A DNA stretch of 64,000 nt from Bacteriovoracaceae bacterium (GCA_947447665.1 CANFJX010000003.1:186001-250000), one strand, 5' to 3'. Counted from the stretch's first letter, positions 17,685 to 27,537 are shown. The notes: generated from the letters alone by a model not told the origin. A program made the numbers and translations.

Positions 17685-18911
17685 CTACCAAGCAAATCGG
17701 TAATAGGATTCCTCAAACTTTTCAAACGGGAGAACCCAAAAATCAGCATCCATACCCGGCTCCAGAGTTCCCTTATGTTCCGACAAACCCAGTGCTCTGG
17801 CACCATTATAAGTCACAGCGGCAAAAATCTCAGCACAGGTCATACCCAAGTAAAGCCCTGCAATCGTCATCACTGCAGGCAAGGAGAGACACATAAATGT
17901 TCCGGGATTAAAATCCGTTGCTAGTGCCACTCGCACACCCTGATCGATCAGCCTCCTCGCGGGAGCCTGAGGAGCCTTGAGGTAAAATGCTGTCCCCGGA
18001 AGTAACACGGCAACAGTACCGGATTGAGCCAGACTTTGAATCCCCTGATCGGAAACCTTCAATAGGTGATCCGCTGAGAGTGCACCCACTTCAGTTGCTA
18101 GGGTAGCAGACTCCGTGTTGGTCATCTCATCAGCATGGATTTTGGCGCGCAGCCCGTACTTTTTGGCAGCCAAAAGAATCTCTCTTCCTTCTTCACGCGT
18201 AAAATATCCGGCGTCTACAAATACGTCGCAACTTTCTGCCAATTTTTTACTCTGAATCTCAGGGATCGAACGAAGAATCATCTCTTGGATATAGTCTCTT
18301 CGATCGACGTCACTCGGAATCGCGTGAGCCCCTAAGTAGGTCGCACTCAGCCTCATCTGAGGAAATTTTTTCTGCAAGATTGAAATCACCCTCAGGATCT
18401 TAAGCTCAGACTCAAACGTCAAACCGTAGCCACTCTTGATTTCCACGGTTCGCACCCCTCGCCGATAAACCTCTCGCAATCGACTCGAACCCAACCGCAC
18501 CAGCTCCGCTTCCGAAGCGGCGCGAGTCGCTGTCACCGTGCTTAGGATTCCACCGCCATTTTTAGCAATTTCCTCATAACTCGTGCCACCGCATCGAGAA
18601 GAAAACTCCTCCGAACGATCTCCCGCAAAAATGAGATGAGTATGACAATCTACCAGACCAGGAGAGAGTGCCTTTTTCCCCTTCAGATCCAGTCGAGGGA
18701 TCTTTTTCCATTTCTTGGGAAGGTCAACCGTCCGGCCCACCCATTCAATCCGGCTCGGAACCTCCCGATTTGCAATTTTCTTAGTCTGGTAAACTAAAGC
18801 ACCGTCGGCAATTCTACCGAGATCACTCTGAGTAACCCTTCTTCCATCTTTTCGTCGAATTCCATCCCCGGTCAGCAACTCACTTGCATGAACGATCGCT
18901 TGAAAAGGCAT
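17685..18911 (-). CDS. hutI: Imidazolonepropionase HutI
   Basis: Metal-dependent amidohydrolase that opens 4-imidazolone-5-propionate to N-formimino-L-glutamate in histidine breakdown. At 408 residues it has typical length. Metal and substrate motifs are SPGLVDCHTHLIFAGDRSEEF (first histidine pair), VEIKSGYGLTFESELKILRV, TYLGAHAIP, KIHADEM and ALATDFNPGTF. It starts at the base after the hutH stop, so the two are co-transcribed. hutU and hutG are not in the window. Confidence 0.95.
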   Translation of the reverse strand: MPFQAIVHASELLTGDGIRRKDGRRVTQSDLGRIADGALVYQTKKIANREVPSRIEWVGRTVDLPKKWKKIPRLDLKGKKALSPGLVDCHTHLIFAGDRSEEFSSRCGGTSYEEIAKNGGGILSTVTATRAASEAELVRLGSSRLREVYRRGVRTVEIKSGYGLTFESELKILRVISILQKKFPQMRLSATYLGAHAIPSDVDRRDYIQEMILRSIPEIQSKKLAESCDVFVDAGYFTREEGREILLAAKKYGLRAKIHADEMTNTESATLATEVGALSADHLLKVSDQGIQSLAQSGTVAVLLPGTAFYLKAPQAPARRLIDQGVRVALATDFNPGTFMCLSLPAVMTIAGLYLGMTCAEIFAAVTYNGARALGLSEHKGTLEPGMDADFWVLPFEKFEESYYRFAW

Positions 18912-20441
18912 TTAGACGGCCCTTTGAAGCGCCTGACGGATCTCGGCTGAATCCATGATCTCAAGCATAGCAGCAAAATCTTCATAATAAGCCCGATCCT
19001 CATCCAACCGCTTGACTCGGCGGCGAATGATTTGGTGCACCTGCTCGAGAGCTTCCGAACTTCGAAGGGGGCGAAGGAGATCAATCCCCTGAGCTGCCGC
19101 AAGAAATTCGAGAGATAAAACGCGCTTCGAGTTCAACAAAACTTGAGAGGCTTTTCGAGCTGCCCAGGCACCCATACTCACATGATCCTCCTTGTCCGCA
19201 CTCGTAGGAATGGAATCAACGCTCGCCGGATGACAAAGGGTCTTGTTCTCAGAGACCAAACTCGCTGCTGTCACCTGGAGGATCATAAAACCGCTGTTCA
19301 AGCCTCCATGAACCGTTAGAAAAGCAGGTAAGCCGGACATGACTGGATTAATTAACTTTTCCAATCTTTGTTCAGAGATATTAGCTAATTCTGCAACGCC
19401 GATAGCCAACATATCCATTGCAATTGCCAAGATCTGACCATGAAAATTTCCACCGCTTAAAATCTTTTCCTCTTCGGCGAAAACAAGAGGATTATCGGTA
19501 ACAGAGTTCACCTCTCGCTCTAAAACCTGCCTGGCAAACGCTAATACATCTCGAGTCGCTCCATGAACTTGGGGCATACATCGCAGGCTATAGGGATCTT
19601 GAACTCTTTGGCAAGATTGGTGGCTGAGACTAATTTCGCTCTTCAATCCCCCTGGAACCAGCCACCGTCGAAGATTCTCGGCCACTTGAATCTGTCCAGG
19701 ATGAGGTCGGACCCGGTGAATCGCTGCATCAAAAGCGGTGTCGGTTCCTCGCATGGCCTCCAAAGACATTGCTCCAGCGAGATCGGCTAGATTACAGAGA
19801 TGTTCGGCCTCTAAAAGATTTAAAGTACCCACGGCTGACATAAATTGGGTCCCATTGATCAGGGCAAGCCCCTCTTTCGGACCCAATCGAATGGGCTTGA
19901 TTCCCGCTAACTTGAGCGCTTGAGCCCCACTCATCTCTTGACCCTTGAACCGCGCTCGCCCCTCCCCAATCAGGGGTAATGCCAAATGAGATAAAGGGGC
20001 CAAATCCCCACTCGCTCCGACCGACCCCTGGTCCGGGACCACCGGAGTCACTCCACGGTTCAAAAGCAAAAGGATTTGTTCCACTAACTGTAAGCTCACG
20101 CCCGAGTGCCCCAGGGCCAAATTTGCGGCCCTCAACAAAAGCATGGCCCGGACTGCGGAATCACTCAAAGGATTACCTAAGCCGCAAGCATGAGACCGGA
20201 GCAAATTGTACTGCAAGGTCTCGAGGTCCTGATTCGAAATTCGCACATTGGAAAGCAAGCCAAACCCAGTATTCACCCCATAGTAGGTTTCACCCGTCTT
20301 CACACGAGATAGGAGAAATTCATGGGAAGCCTGGACTTTTAAAATCGCTTCGGGAGAAAGATGAACTTGCTGCCTCTCGGTAGCCACCCTAAAAATATCT
20401 TCGAGTGTCAGCGCTTTCGCACCTAGTGACAATGATTCCAT
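18912..20441 (-). CDS. hutH: Histidine ammonia-lyase HutH
   Basis: Converts L-histidine to urocanate and ammonia. The 509-residue sequence carries YGVNTGFG near 54 and the Ala-Ser-Gly triad at 143-145 in GSVGASGDLAPL, which cyclises to the MIO electrophile. ALINGTQFMSA, SLEAMRGTDTAFD and the C-terminal PTSADKEDHVSMG are also present. A strong ribosome site (GGGGAGGG, 7 bases upstream) lies inside the end of rpe. It is followed directly by hutI. The opposite-strand 134-residue frame inside it is a shadow. Confidence 0.97.
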   Translation of the reverse strand: MESLSLGAKALTLEDIFRVATERQQVHLSPEAILKVQASHEFLLSRVKTGETYYGVNTGFGLLSNVRISNQDLETLQYNLLRSHACGLGNPLSDSAVRAMLLLRAANLALGHSGVSLQLVEQILLLLNRGVTPVVPDQGSVGASGDLAPLSHLALPLIGEGRARFKGQEMSGAQALKLAGIKPIRLGPKEGLALINGTQFMSAVGTLNLLEAEHLCNLADLAGAMSLEAMRGTDTAFDAAIHRVRPHPGQIQVAENLRRWLVPGGLKSEISLSHQSCQRVQDPYSLRCMPQVHGATRDVLAFARQVLEREVNSVTDNPLVFAEEEKILSGGNFHGQILAIAMDMLAIGVAELANISEQRLEKLINPVMSGLPAFLTVHGGLNSGFMILQVTAASLVSENKTLCHPASVDSIPTSADKEDHVSMGAWAARKASQVLLNSKRVLSLEFLAAAQGIDLLRPLRSSEALEQVHQIIRRRVKRLDEDRAYYEDFAAMLEIMDSAEIRQALQRAV

Positions 20442-20444
20442 TTT

Positions 20445-21131
20445 TTATCCCTCCCCGAGACGATCTCTCAATTGCCGAATGGCACCCTTCCGATTTTTTT
20501 GACCAAAAATTGCCGATCCGGCCACAAAAACATCAACGCCGGCATTTCTCAAGGGAATCAAATTTTCTAATCCCACGCCACCATCGATTTCAATCAAGAA
20601 TGAACGATCTCCCCTTAGCTTTGCTACCTTCTCGACTTTTTGTAGAGCCCCATCTACGAACTTCTGACCGCCAAATCCTGGGTTTACACTCATGATCAAA
20701 ACTAAGTCTACCAAATCCAAAACTTCCTCAATTTGGCTCACGGACGTTCCTGGATTAATCGATACCCCCGGATGGCAACCTAAATCACGGATTTGATGAA
20801 GCACGCGATTCAAATGGGGAGTCGCTTCGGCATGAACAGTAATCCAATTCGCTCCAGCCCGCGCAAAGGGGCCCACCCAATCTTCGGGGCGCTCCACCAT
20901 CAGATGACAATCCATGGGTAATTTTGAAATCGGACGAAGGGCTTCAATCAAGCCAGGGCCGAAAGTCAGATTTGGGACAAAATGTCCGTCCATGACATCA
21001 AGATGTAACCAATCCGCCCCGCCCTTTTCAACTTCCTTAATCTCATCCCCCAGTTTCGAAAAATCCGCCGACAGCAGGGACGGTGCGATCAACGCCTGAT
21101 TTCTAGTCTTAGCTTTTTTCTGAATCCTCAT
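20445..21131 (-). CDS. rpe: Ribulose-phosphate 3-epimerase
   Basis: Pentose-phosphate TIM-barrel enzyme interconverting ribulose 5-phosphate and xylulose 5-phosphate. Motifs: IAPSLLSADFSKLGDE, LHLDVMDGHFVPN, DCHLMVERPEDW, MSVNPGFGGQKF and IDGGVGLENL. Length 228 residues, normal. AAGGA lies 8 bases before the ATG. It stands 3 bases before hutH and about 61 bases after fmt in the same direction, so it may be part of a def-fmt-rpe-hut transcript. Confidence 0.96.
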   Translation of the reverse strand: MRIQKKAKTRNQALIAPSLLSADFSKLGDEIKEVEKGGADWLHLDVMDGHFVPNLTFGPGLIEALRPISKLPMDCHLMVERPEDWVGPFARAGANWITVHAEATPHLNRVLHQIRDLGCHPGVSINPGTSVSQIEEVLDLVDLVLIMSVNPGFGGQKFVDGALQKVEKVAKLRGDRSFLIEIDGGVGLENLIPLRNAGVDVFVAGSAIFGQKNRKGAIRQLRDRLGEG

Positions 21132-21192
21132 CTTTTAGTCCTTTAGAAACCACCCGATCTAGCAATGAGTGATTGCCTCAGGTGAACGTTCT

Positions 21193-22155
21193 CTAGGACT
21201 CTACCATACTCGACTTTTCAGGAGTTCCAACCCGTAGGGGCAATTTTTGTCCTCTTCCATGCAAGCCATTCAGAAATCCAGCTGCGTCGACTGATTTTTT
21301 CCCCTCCCACTGCAAAACTTTTAACTCAAGAGAACCTTGAGAAGTGCCCAGCAAAAGCATCCCCGCTTTCTCAAAAACCAGTCCAGGAGTACCGTGAATA
21401 TCGTCTCTAACCTTAACCTGCTTGACTTTCAGGCGCTCCCCCAGAAGAAGACTGGTTCCTGGCCAAGGATTAAGAGCCCTCACCTTTCGATCCAACTGAG
21501 CAGCAGTTTCTCGATCGGGGTTCAGCCACTCCATTTCCTTATTCAGTTTAGAGGCATAGGTAACCTGCGAAGAATCTTGGGCCTGGCCCTGCAAGGTTTT
21601 TGCTTCCAGGCCGGCCAAAGTAGGCCCAATCAGCCGAGCCCCCATCTCCGCTAAACGATCATGAAGAGAACTCGCCGTGTCCTCGGCGGAAATGGGAGTT
21701 TGATCCTGCAGTAGAATATCGCCTGCATCAAGCTCCTGAACGAGTCGCATGGTGGTCACGCCAGTTACCTGGTCACCAGACAACAAAGCCCATTGAATGG
21801 GAGCAGCCCCCCTCCAGCGAGGTAAAAGAGACGAGTGAACGTTGACACAACCTAAAAGAGGTAGCTCGAGGACGTTCTTTTTCAAAATTTGGCCATAAGC
21901 CACCACGACAATGACGTCTGGTTTCAGCTCCTGAAGCTTTTCGAACTCACCCGGTTGAGACAGCCTCTCAGGCTGAATAATCGGCACACCCATTTCCAGT
22001 GCCCGAGCTTTCACGGCAGAAATTCGGACCTCTAGTCCCCGCCCAACGGGGCGATCAGGCTGGGTATATACAGCAACCAGCTCAAAAGAGGAATGAATCG
22101 CAACGAGCGAGGGAACGGCAAACTCAGGGGTGCCCATGAAAACAACGCGCAGCAT
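21193..22155 (-). CDS. fmt: Methionyl-tRNA formyltransferase
   Basis: Formylates initiator Met-tRNA using 10-formyl-THF. N-terminal VVFMGTPEFAVPSL, the folate/catalytic motif VNVHSSLLPRWRGAAPIQWAL near 110 and GVTTMRLVQELDAGDIL are clear. The C-terminal tRNA-binding domain with RALNPWPGT is present. ATG 22155 was chosen because AAGGAGG lies 4 bases upstream; a start six codons earlier is less likely. Total 320 residues. It follows def by 28 bases, the classical def-fmt pair. Confidence 0.96.
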   Translation of the reverse strand: MLRVVFMGTPEFAVPSLVAIHSSFELVAVYTQPDRPVGRGLEVRISAVKARALEMGVPIIQPERLSQPGEFEKLQELKPDVIVVVAYGQILKKNVLELPLLGCVNVHSSLLPRWRGAAPIQWALLSGDQVTGVTTMRLVQELDAGDILLQDQTPISAEDTASSLHDRLAEMGARLIGPTLAGLEAKTLQGQAQDSSQVTYASKLNKEMEWLNPDRETAAQLDRKVRALNPWPGTSLLLGERLKVKQVKVRDDIHGTPGLVFEKAGMLLLGTSQGSLELKVLQWEGKKSVDAAGFLNGLHGRGQKLPLRVGTPEKSSMVES

Positions 22156-22183
22156 TACGCCTCCTTCACCCAACCGGGGTGGC

Positions 22184-22819
22184 TCAGATACTAAAATCTC
22201 TTTTTTTGCCGCTCTTTTTAGACTTGGATCCGCCTTCGCGCTCTAAAGACTCTCGAAGTGCTCTCTCTTCCCGAAGCATTTTTCGGACTTTTTCTTTTTT
22301 CAGGGGACTCAATCGATCAATAAAAAGTTTGCCATCCAGATGATCCATTTCGTGCTGAAGAGCGATAGCCAGAATTCCATCGGCACTCATCACCTTGGAT
22401 AATCCGTCGATATTCTGGTACCTCAGCTTGAGCTTTTCGAACCGCTTGACCTCTGCTGTGAACTCAGGAACCGAAAGACACCCCTCGGAGATCGCCGTTG
22501 TACCTTCTTTAGAGACGATCTCGGGGTTGATCAGGATTTGAGGCTTGCGATTTTTAATGATATTCTTCCCGACCACCTCAACGCCCGCTTGAGGTACAGC
22601 CCCCTCTTCGAGCTCTTCCAAATCATACTCCGTATCAACGACCAAAATCCGTCGAAGAATCCCGACCTGATTTGCAGCCAGCCCAATTCCGGGAGCATCA
22701 TACATGGTCTCTAACATTTGCTCTGCAAGACCATAGAGCTCTCGGTCCACACGAGCAATAGGAGCGGCCCTTTGAGTTAAAACATCATCTGGAAAAGTAT
22801 AAATCTTTAGAATTGCCAT
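22184..22819 (-). CDS. def: Peptide deformylase
   Basis: Metalloenzyme that removes the formyl group from nascent proteins. The three family motifs are visible: GIGLAANQVGI near 45, EGCLSVPEF near 115 and QHEMDHLDGKL near 160, giving the Cys-His-His metal site and catalytic Glu. At 211 residues it is longer than E. coli Def (169). There is an insert between motifs 1 and 2 rich in acidic residues, and a basic C-terminal tail (GGSKSKKSGKKRDF). It precedes fmt. Confidence 0.95.
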   Translation of the reverse strand: MAILKIYTFPDDVLTQRAAPIARVDRELYGLAEQMLETMYDAPGIGLAANQVGILRRILVVDTEYDLEELEEGAVPQAGVEVVGKNIIKNRKPQILINPEIVSKEGTTAISEGCLSVPEFTAEVKRFEKLKLRYQNIDGLSKVMSADGILAIALQHEMDHLDGKLFIDRLSPLKKEKVRKMLREERALRESLEREGGSKSKKSGKKRDFSI

Positions 22820-22867
22820 GAAATTTTCCGCAGGCTAACAACTCTGCTTTAGAAAGTCGAGATGGGA

Positions 22868-23944
22868 TTATGAACGTTTACGAGCAATGAGCGTTGCCGC
22901 CAAGGCTACGAAGAGTATGCTCGGTAACCATGCGGCGAGCCAAGGAGGCAACGCACCACTGGTTCCCAGAGATAAGCTGACTGAGTAAAAAAGCCAATAA
23001 AAAAAAGTAACTCCCAAGCCCAAAGCTAAATCTTTTGCCACTCCCCCTTCTCGACGGGTCTTAAGCGAAAACGGAACAGCTAAAAAGCACATCACAATCG
23101 GGATGAAGCTGAGGCTCAACCTCGAGTGGAGCTTAACCTCATAGGCCTTCGTATCAGCCCCTGCCTCTTTGATCCTCGCAATATAGCGCTGAAGCTCTGG
23201 GGTTCGAAGCCCATCCACCTCTTTTTCGATTTCTTGAAAATCATGGGGGGTCTCGGCGATCTGCACTTTTTTTCTTTTGAAACCTTGAATGAGTGGAAAC
23301 TGGCTCTCCGGCGAAAACACCGTAACGTTCCCGTTCAGAAGACTCCAATTCCCCTGATCGAACTCTGCGCGCTCTGCCTCGACCACCTCAACTAAATTGA
23401 AATCCTCATCAAATGTATAAATCGACATCCCGTAGATCGTCTTCAGCTGATGATCAAACCGCTGAAGATTATAGATCATGTTTTTGGACCGATACCAAAT
23501 CTTGTCCCGTCGGATATCGAGAAAAAAATCCTGTCGCTTTTCGATTTCTCTCATGTAGTAGGCAGTTCGGATCTTAAAAAACGGCGGCAGAACTCGATCT
23601 GACATCACCCAACTGAGAACGGACACACTCAAAACCACCCCAAAAATAAGGCCCATTACCCGTTTTAAACTGACTCCAATCGAATAGCAGGCCACCAACT
23701 CGTAGCTCCTAGAGAGGCTCGCCAGCGTCATCACTGTTGCCAAAAGTACAGACGGTCCAGCCGACTGAACCATAATCTGTGGAGTGTTTAGAATATGGTA
23801 ATAGACTAGCTGACTCACCGTATAATGGGGATCCAAAAGGCCAGAGAAAATGATCTGAAACAAAAATAGCGCGACCATCGACACCAAAGCCAATAGGAGG
23901 TTTCTTACAAAAATCCCCAGAATGTATCGATCCAAGAGTCTCAC
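22868..23944 (-). CDS. LptF/LptG-family LPS export permease
   Basis: A 358-residue inner-membrane protein of the YjgP/YjgQ family: N-terminal LLDRYILGIFVRNLLLALV with two or three helices, a periplasmic domain of about 180 residues (residues about 115-280), then three C-terminal helices. LptF and LptG form the permease that, with LptB, extracts LPS and feeds the Lpt bridge. The sequence alone does not decide F or G; the second copy is not in the window. The start is GTG at 23944. It is divergent from lepB, with def-fmt following. Confidence 0.88.
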   Translation of the reverse strand: MRLLDRYILGIFVRNLLLALVSMVALFLFQIIFSGLLDPHYTVSQLVYYHILNTPQIMVQSAGPSVLLATVMTLASLSRSYELVACYSIGVSLKRVMGLIFGVVLSVSVLSWVMSDRVLPPFFKIRTAYYMREIEKRQDFFLDIRRDKIWYRSKNMIYNLQRFDHQLKTIYGMSIYTFDEDFNLVEVVEAERAEFDQGNWSLLNGNVTVFSPESQFPLIQGFKRKKVQIAETPHDFQEIEKEVDGLRTPELQRYIARIKEAGADTKAYEVKLHSRLSLSFIPIVMCFLAVPFSLKTRREGGVAKDLALGLGVTFFYWLFYSVSLSLGTSGALPPWLAAWLPSILFVALAATLIARKRS

Positions 23945-24028
23945 AAGAGAAAGACTAACAAAAATTAGCTCAAACTTCCTTGATATTTCGATACAATTTC
24001 ACCCAGAGTCGGGTTAATCTCGCGGGTT

Positions 24029-24796
24029 ATGAGTCAAACCACACCTCCTGAAAAAGTAGAACCGGGCCTTTCTCGTACCAAATGGGTCATCGAAAATGTC
24101 ATTTCCTTTGGTTTGGCTTTTTTGGTCGTTTTTATGTTTCGATCGAGCGTATTTGAGGCATTCAAAATACCTTCCGGCTCTATGATTCCAACCTTATTAG
24201 TCGGGGATCATATCTTCGTCAATAAATTTGCTTATGGACTGAAAATCCCATTTTCGGATGATTTAACCGACCACCCCATTTTTCTCCTTCACAGAGACCC
24301 TCCTAAGCATGGAGACGTCATCGTGTTCAGATACCCCCGAGACGAAAGTATTTATTACATTAAAAGAGTGATTGGAGTACCTGGCGACACCGTCGAGCTC
24401 CGAAACAAAATCCTTTTTATTAATCAAAAAATGATCGCCCGAGACCTCATTCAAGACGCCAGTGTGGAGAAAACATTCAAATCCCTCGATGATGGAAAAT
24501 ATAACCTAGCTAATCTAGAACTTTACCTAGAGCATTTAGATGGAACCGATCACCGGACCATGTTGGACAAATCGAACTATATGGGCGAAAATTTTGGCCC
24601 CATTCAGGTGCCGGAAGATCACTTCTTCGTCATGGGAGATAATCGCGACTTTTCAAACGATAGTCGATACTGGGGTTTCGTCCCTCGGAAAAATATCAAG
24701 GGAAAGGCTGTGGTCGTCTGGTGGTCTCTCTGGTTCAATTTTGCTGAGAGTCAGTTTACTTTTCGACCGAGCCGAATTGGAACCCTCATTGATTAA
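24029..24796 (+). CDS. lepB: Signal peptidase I
   Basis: Membrane serine protease that removes signal peptides. One N-terminal helix (about residues 21-38) is followed by the catalytic domain: Ser51 in IPSGSMIPTLLVGD, the catalytic Lys112 in YIKRVIGVPGD, and the C-terminal box MGDNRDFSNDSRYWGFVP. The 255-residue length is in the usual range. No clear ribosome site precedes ATG 24029; a TACAAT at 23992-23997 could be its -10. Its last 144 bases are overlapped on the other strand by the CFI-box gene. Confidence 0.95.
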   Translation: MSQTTPPEKVEPGLSRTKWVIENVISFGLAFLVVFMFRSSVFEAFKIPSGSMIPTLLVGDHIFVNKFAYGLKIPFSDDLTDHPIFLLHRDPPKHGDVIVFRYPRDESIYYIKRVIGVPGDTVELRNKILFINQKMIARDLIQDASVEKTFKSLDDGKYNLANLELYLEHLDGTDHRTMLDKSNYMGENFGPIQVPEDHFFVMGDNRDFSNDSRYWGFVPRKNIKGKAVVVWWSLWFNFAESQFTFRPSRIGTLID

Positions 24797-25510
24797 AGCG
24801 CTCGCACCGACTGCTACAACATTCAGACACTTGCCTAGAATTACGCGCAAAACGGAGGGTAGGCGGTCCACCCGGTCCGCGACTTGGGGACCATTGCGAT
24901 AGTACCAAGTAATCAGTTTTCGTCCCCAGCTCTTTTGTGCCAAAATCTGATCTCTGAAAGCTCTCAACGTAGGGAGGGTGGGCTCATCAATTACGTCAAT
25001 CAATGATGTGACCACAAAACAGCGAGACACTGCCAAAATTTTGTAAGCCGCCTTAAACTCGCTAGTATGCTTCGGTTTACCATTAGCGATAAATTTTCTT
25101 AGACTCTCTGCACAAACTGCTTGGAACGGCATTCCTTTCGTAAACTGAATATATTTTCGCATGTACTTTTGAAAGTCTGCATTCTCAACTGTAACGCGAT
25201 CATATATTTTGCACAAATCCCAGTAGACCCCACTAATCATGATCAGCTCAGAGAGATCTTTTTTGAGATCAAAATGCTGAGGGGCCAAACCATCTTGATC
25301 TACACCCCTGATATCCTCTAGGATTTTAATATAACTAACAAAAGATTTGATCGCAGTCCCCAGGTCATGCTTTTGAAAAGCCTGAACTCCCATCTTAACT
25401 AGGGAAAGCCTCTGATTCGAAAGTTTTCTCTTTCGATCCTCTTCTGCGATGAGAATCGATTCTTCAATTTTTTTTCTGACTTGATCTGTGGTTCTTTTTT
25501 TAGCGCTCAT
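24653..25510 (-). CDS. CFI-box C-terminal-domain protein, TPR-like N-terminus
   Basis: A 285-residue soluble protein. Residues 1-75 are helical and charged, with a TPR-like FQKHDLGTAIKSFVSYIKIL segment. Residues about 168-235 (CFVVTSLIDV... LRAFRDQILAQKSWGRKLI... YYRNGPQVADRV) closely follow the CFI-box-CTERM pattern, a short C-terminal domain of unknown function whose name comes from a conserved Cys-Phe-Ile; here it is CFV. The last 48 codons are antisense to the end of lepB, an unusually deep convergent overlap, and this polar tail may be dispensable. It starts 2 bases after priA. Confidence 0.7.
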   Translation of the reverse strand: MSAKKRTTDQVRKKIEESILIAEEDRKRKLSNQRLSLVKMGVQAFQKHDLGTAIKSFVSYIKILEDIRGVDQDGLAPQHFDLKKDLSELIMISGVYWDLCKIYDRVTVENADFQKYMRKYIQFTKGMPFQAVCAESLRKFIANGKPKHTSEFKAAYKILAVSRCFVVTSLIDVIDEPTLPTLRAFRDQILAQKSWGRKLITWYYRNGPQVADRVDRLPSVLRVILGKCLNVVAVGASALINEGSNSARSKSKLTLSKIEPERPPDDHSLSLDIFPRDETPVSTIV

Positions 25511-25512
25511 CG

Positions 25513-27537
25513 CTAAACCCCATAAGGGTCAACGTCGATTTGAATTCTTTTCCTATGTTCTTTGCCACTATGTTTTGCGTATCGGAGTGCTTTCTGCAAA
25601 ACTTGAACTTCCTTCGCTTTTAAAAGTATATCCCAGCGGAATATCCCGTGTGACTTCTCCAAAAATGCCTCACTAGGCCCAAGCACTTCAAGACCAGTCT
25701 CCTCTCGGAACTCGCTGCGCATCAACTCGCCAAGCTTTAGGGCTCTTTGCATCACTTCGGTCTGAATTGGCCCATCCACTCGAATTCGAGCGATTCGACC
25801 AAAAGGCGGGTACATGAGCACCTTCCTCAGATCTCGCTCATTTTCAAAAAAACTCTCCTCACTCGAGCGCTGCGAGATTACTTGTAAGACGGGATGATCC
25901 GGATCAAACGTCTGAATCAGAACACGGCCCGATTTTTCGCCCCTGCCGGCACGTCCAGATACCTGCTTTAAAATCTGAAAAGCCCTTTCTGGCGCTCTGA
26001 AATCAGGCCACCTGAAAAGCGAATCTGCCAAAACTACCACCACTAAGGTCACATTAGGAAAGTCATGCCCTTTCACCAACATCTGGGTTCCCAACATGAG
26101 GTTAGTCTCTCCTGCCCTAAAACTTCCTAAAATCTCGTCAAGCCGGCTCGCACTCGTAACTAGATCCCGATCCAAGCGAGCAATTCTAGCGCCTTTTAGC
26201 AGCCGAGGTAGGTCGTCTTGCAGACTTTCAGTGCCGGCCCCCATGGCTTGGAGTTTTGTGCCTTGGCATCCTTTGCAGACGATCGGAATATCCTCCGAAT
26301 AATTACAATGATGACATCTGAGTTGTCGCTTTGACCGGTGCACAGCAAGGGAAATCGAACAGTGTGGGCACTCGCTTACTTTCCCACACTCCTTGCAGAG
26401 AAGGTAGGCTGCAAAACCCCTTCGATTCAAATAGACTACCGCTTGTTGCCCCGCATCCAGAGTCGCTTGAATTCGGTTCAATGAAACTCGGGCGAGCGGT
26501 GCTTGAGTACCATGGACTTTTTCCTCACTCTTGAGATCCACAATCTCCACTGTGGGCATCCCCATCGTACCGATCCTACTTTTCAACTCTCCCAAAGCAT
26601 AGCGTCCTTCTCTCACCCTCTCCCAGCTCTCGAGACTCGGAGTGGCTGATCCCAACAACACGAAAGACTGAGTGAGCTTACCCCGAACCACCGCCAGATC
26701 CCGTGCATGATATCGAACGCGGTCTTCTTGCTTGTAAGTGGAGTCGTGCTCCTCATCGACGACAATCAATCCCAGATTCTTGACGGGAGCAAAAACGCCA
26801 GAGCGAGCCCCCACGACCACCCGTACTTCCCCATCCAATAAAGATTGATTTAGATCCCTTCGCTTGGCCGCCGGCATGGCCGAGTGCCAGAGTCCGACAG
26901 CGACTCCTAGGCTCTCTTCAAATCTTTGATGAAGCTGGGGGGTGAGAGCGATTTCCGGTAGCAACACGAGTACGCCCTGTCCATCTCCGAGGGACTTGCG
27001 CGCTAGTTCGATGTAGACTTCAGTCTTTCCGCTTCCTGTGATGCCGTGGAGGAGCGCTGTCCTTGCCTGCCTCAGACACCGGAGGCGTTCAAATTTTTCA
27101 ATCACCTCTGCCTGCTCGGGCGTCGGCTGCAGTCTTCGCGTTACAGAGCCGATGTAAGTTACTTTCTTTGGGGGCCTTTTCAATTTACGAATCCCACCAC
27201 TCAACATGGGAGCTGCACAAGAAAGCACTTCTCCCAAAGGGGCAAAATAATACTCATGAGCCCAACGACATAAATTTAAAACATCTGGAACCAAAGGGGG
27301 CACATCGCTCAATACCTCTTGAACTTCCTTAAGGGAGTCCCAGTTAAGACCCTGGGGTAGCTCGCTGGAAGCCTTGGGAAGTTCAACAACAAACGCATCG
27401 AGAGAGGTATTCCCAAACGGAACTCGGACATATCCGCCTAATTTAATTCTTGAGGCGAAGTGATCAGGGACACGATAGGTAAAAAGGCCATCGAGCGGCC
27501 GCGGTATAGCTACAGAAATAATTTGTTGGGGACCCAA
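25513..27537 (-). CDS. priA: Primosomal protein N' (replication restart helicase PriA)
   Basis: 3'-to-5' helicase that reloads the replisome at repaired forks. The N-terminal DNA-binding domain (VAIPRPLDGLFTYRVP) is followed by Walker A GITGSGKTEVY near 187, DEEH box VDEEHDSTYKQED, GSATPSLES and the zinc clusters CKECGKVSECPHC and CHHCNYSEDIPIVCKGC. YLNRRGFA and GRAGRGEKSG are also present. Length is 674 residues, slightly short for PriA (E. coli 732). The start is TTG 27537, supported by AGAGGA 6 bases upstream. Confidence 0.96.
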   Translation of the reverse strand: MGPQQIISVAIPRPLDGLFTYRVPDHFASRIKLGGYVRVPFGNTSLDAFVVELPKASSELPQGLNWDSLKEVQEVLSDVPPLVPDVLNLCRWAHEYYFAPLGEVLSCAAPMLSGGIRKLKRPPKKVTYIGSVTRRLQPTPEQAEVIEKFERLRCLRQARTALLHGITGSGKTEVYIELARKSLGDGQGVLVLLPEIALTPQLHQRFEESLGVAVGLWHSAMPAAKRRDLNQSLLDGEVRVVVGARSGVFAPVKNLGLIVVDEEHDSTYKQEDRVRYHARDLAVVRGKLTQSFVLLGSATPSLESWERVREGRYALGELKSRIGTMGMPTVEIVDLKSEEKVHGTQAPLARVSLNRIQATLDAGQQAVVYLNRRGFAAYLLCKECGKVSECPHCSISLAVHRSKRQLRCHHCNYSEDIPIVCKGCQGTKLQAMGAGTESLQDDLPRLLKGARIARLDRDLVTSASRLDEILGSFRAGETNLMLGTQMLVKGHDFPNVTLVVVVLADSLFRWPDFRAPERAFQILKQVSGRAGRGEKSGRVLIQTFDPDHPVLQVISQRSSEESFFENERDLRKVLMYPPFGRIARIRVDGPIQTEVMQRALKLGELMRSEFREETGLEVLGPSEAFLEKSHGIFRWDILLKAKEVQVLQKALRYAKHSGKEHRKRIQIDVDPYGV

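Noticed and set aside
19979..20383. 134-residue plus-strand frame inside hutH
   Set aside because: Antisense to conserved hutH codons; sequence is low in recognisable structure.
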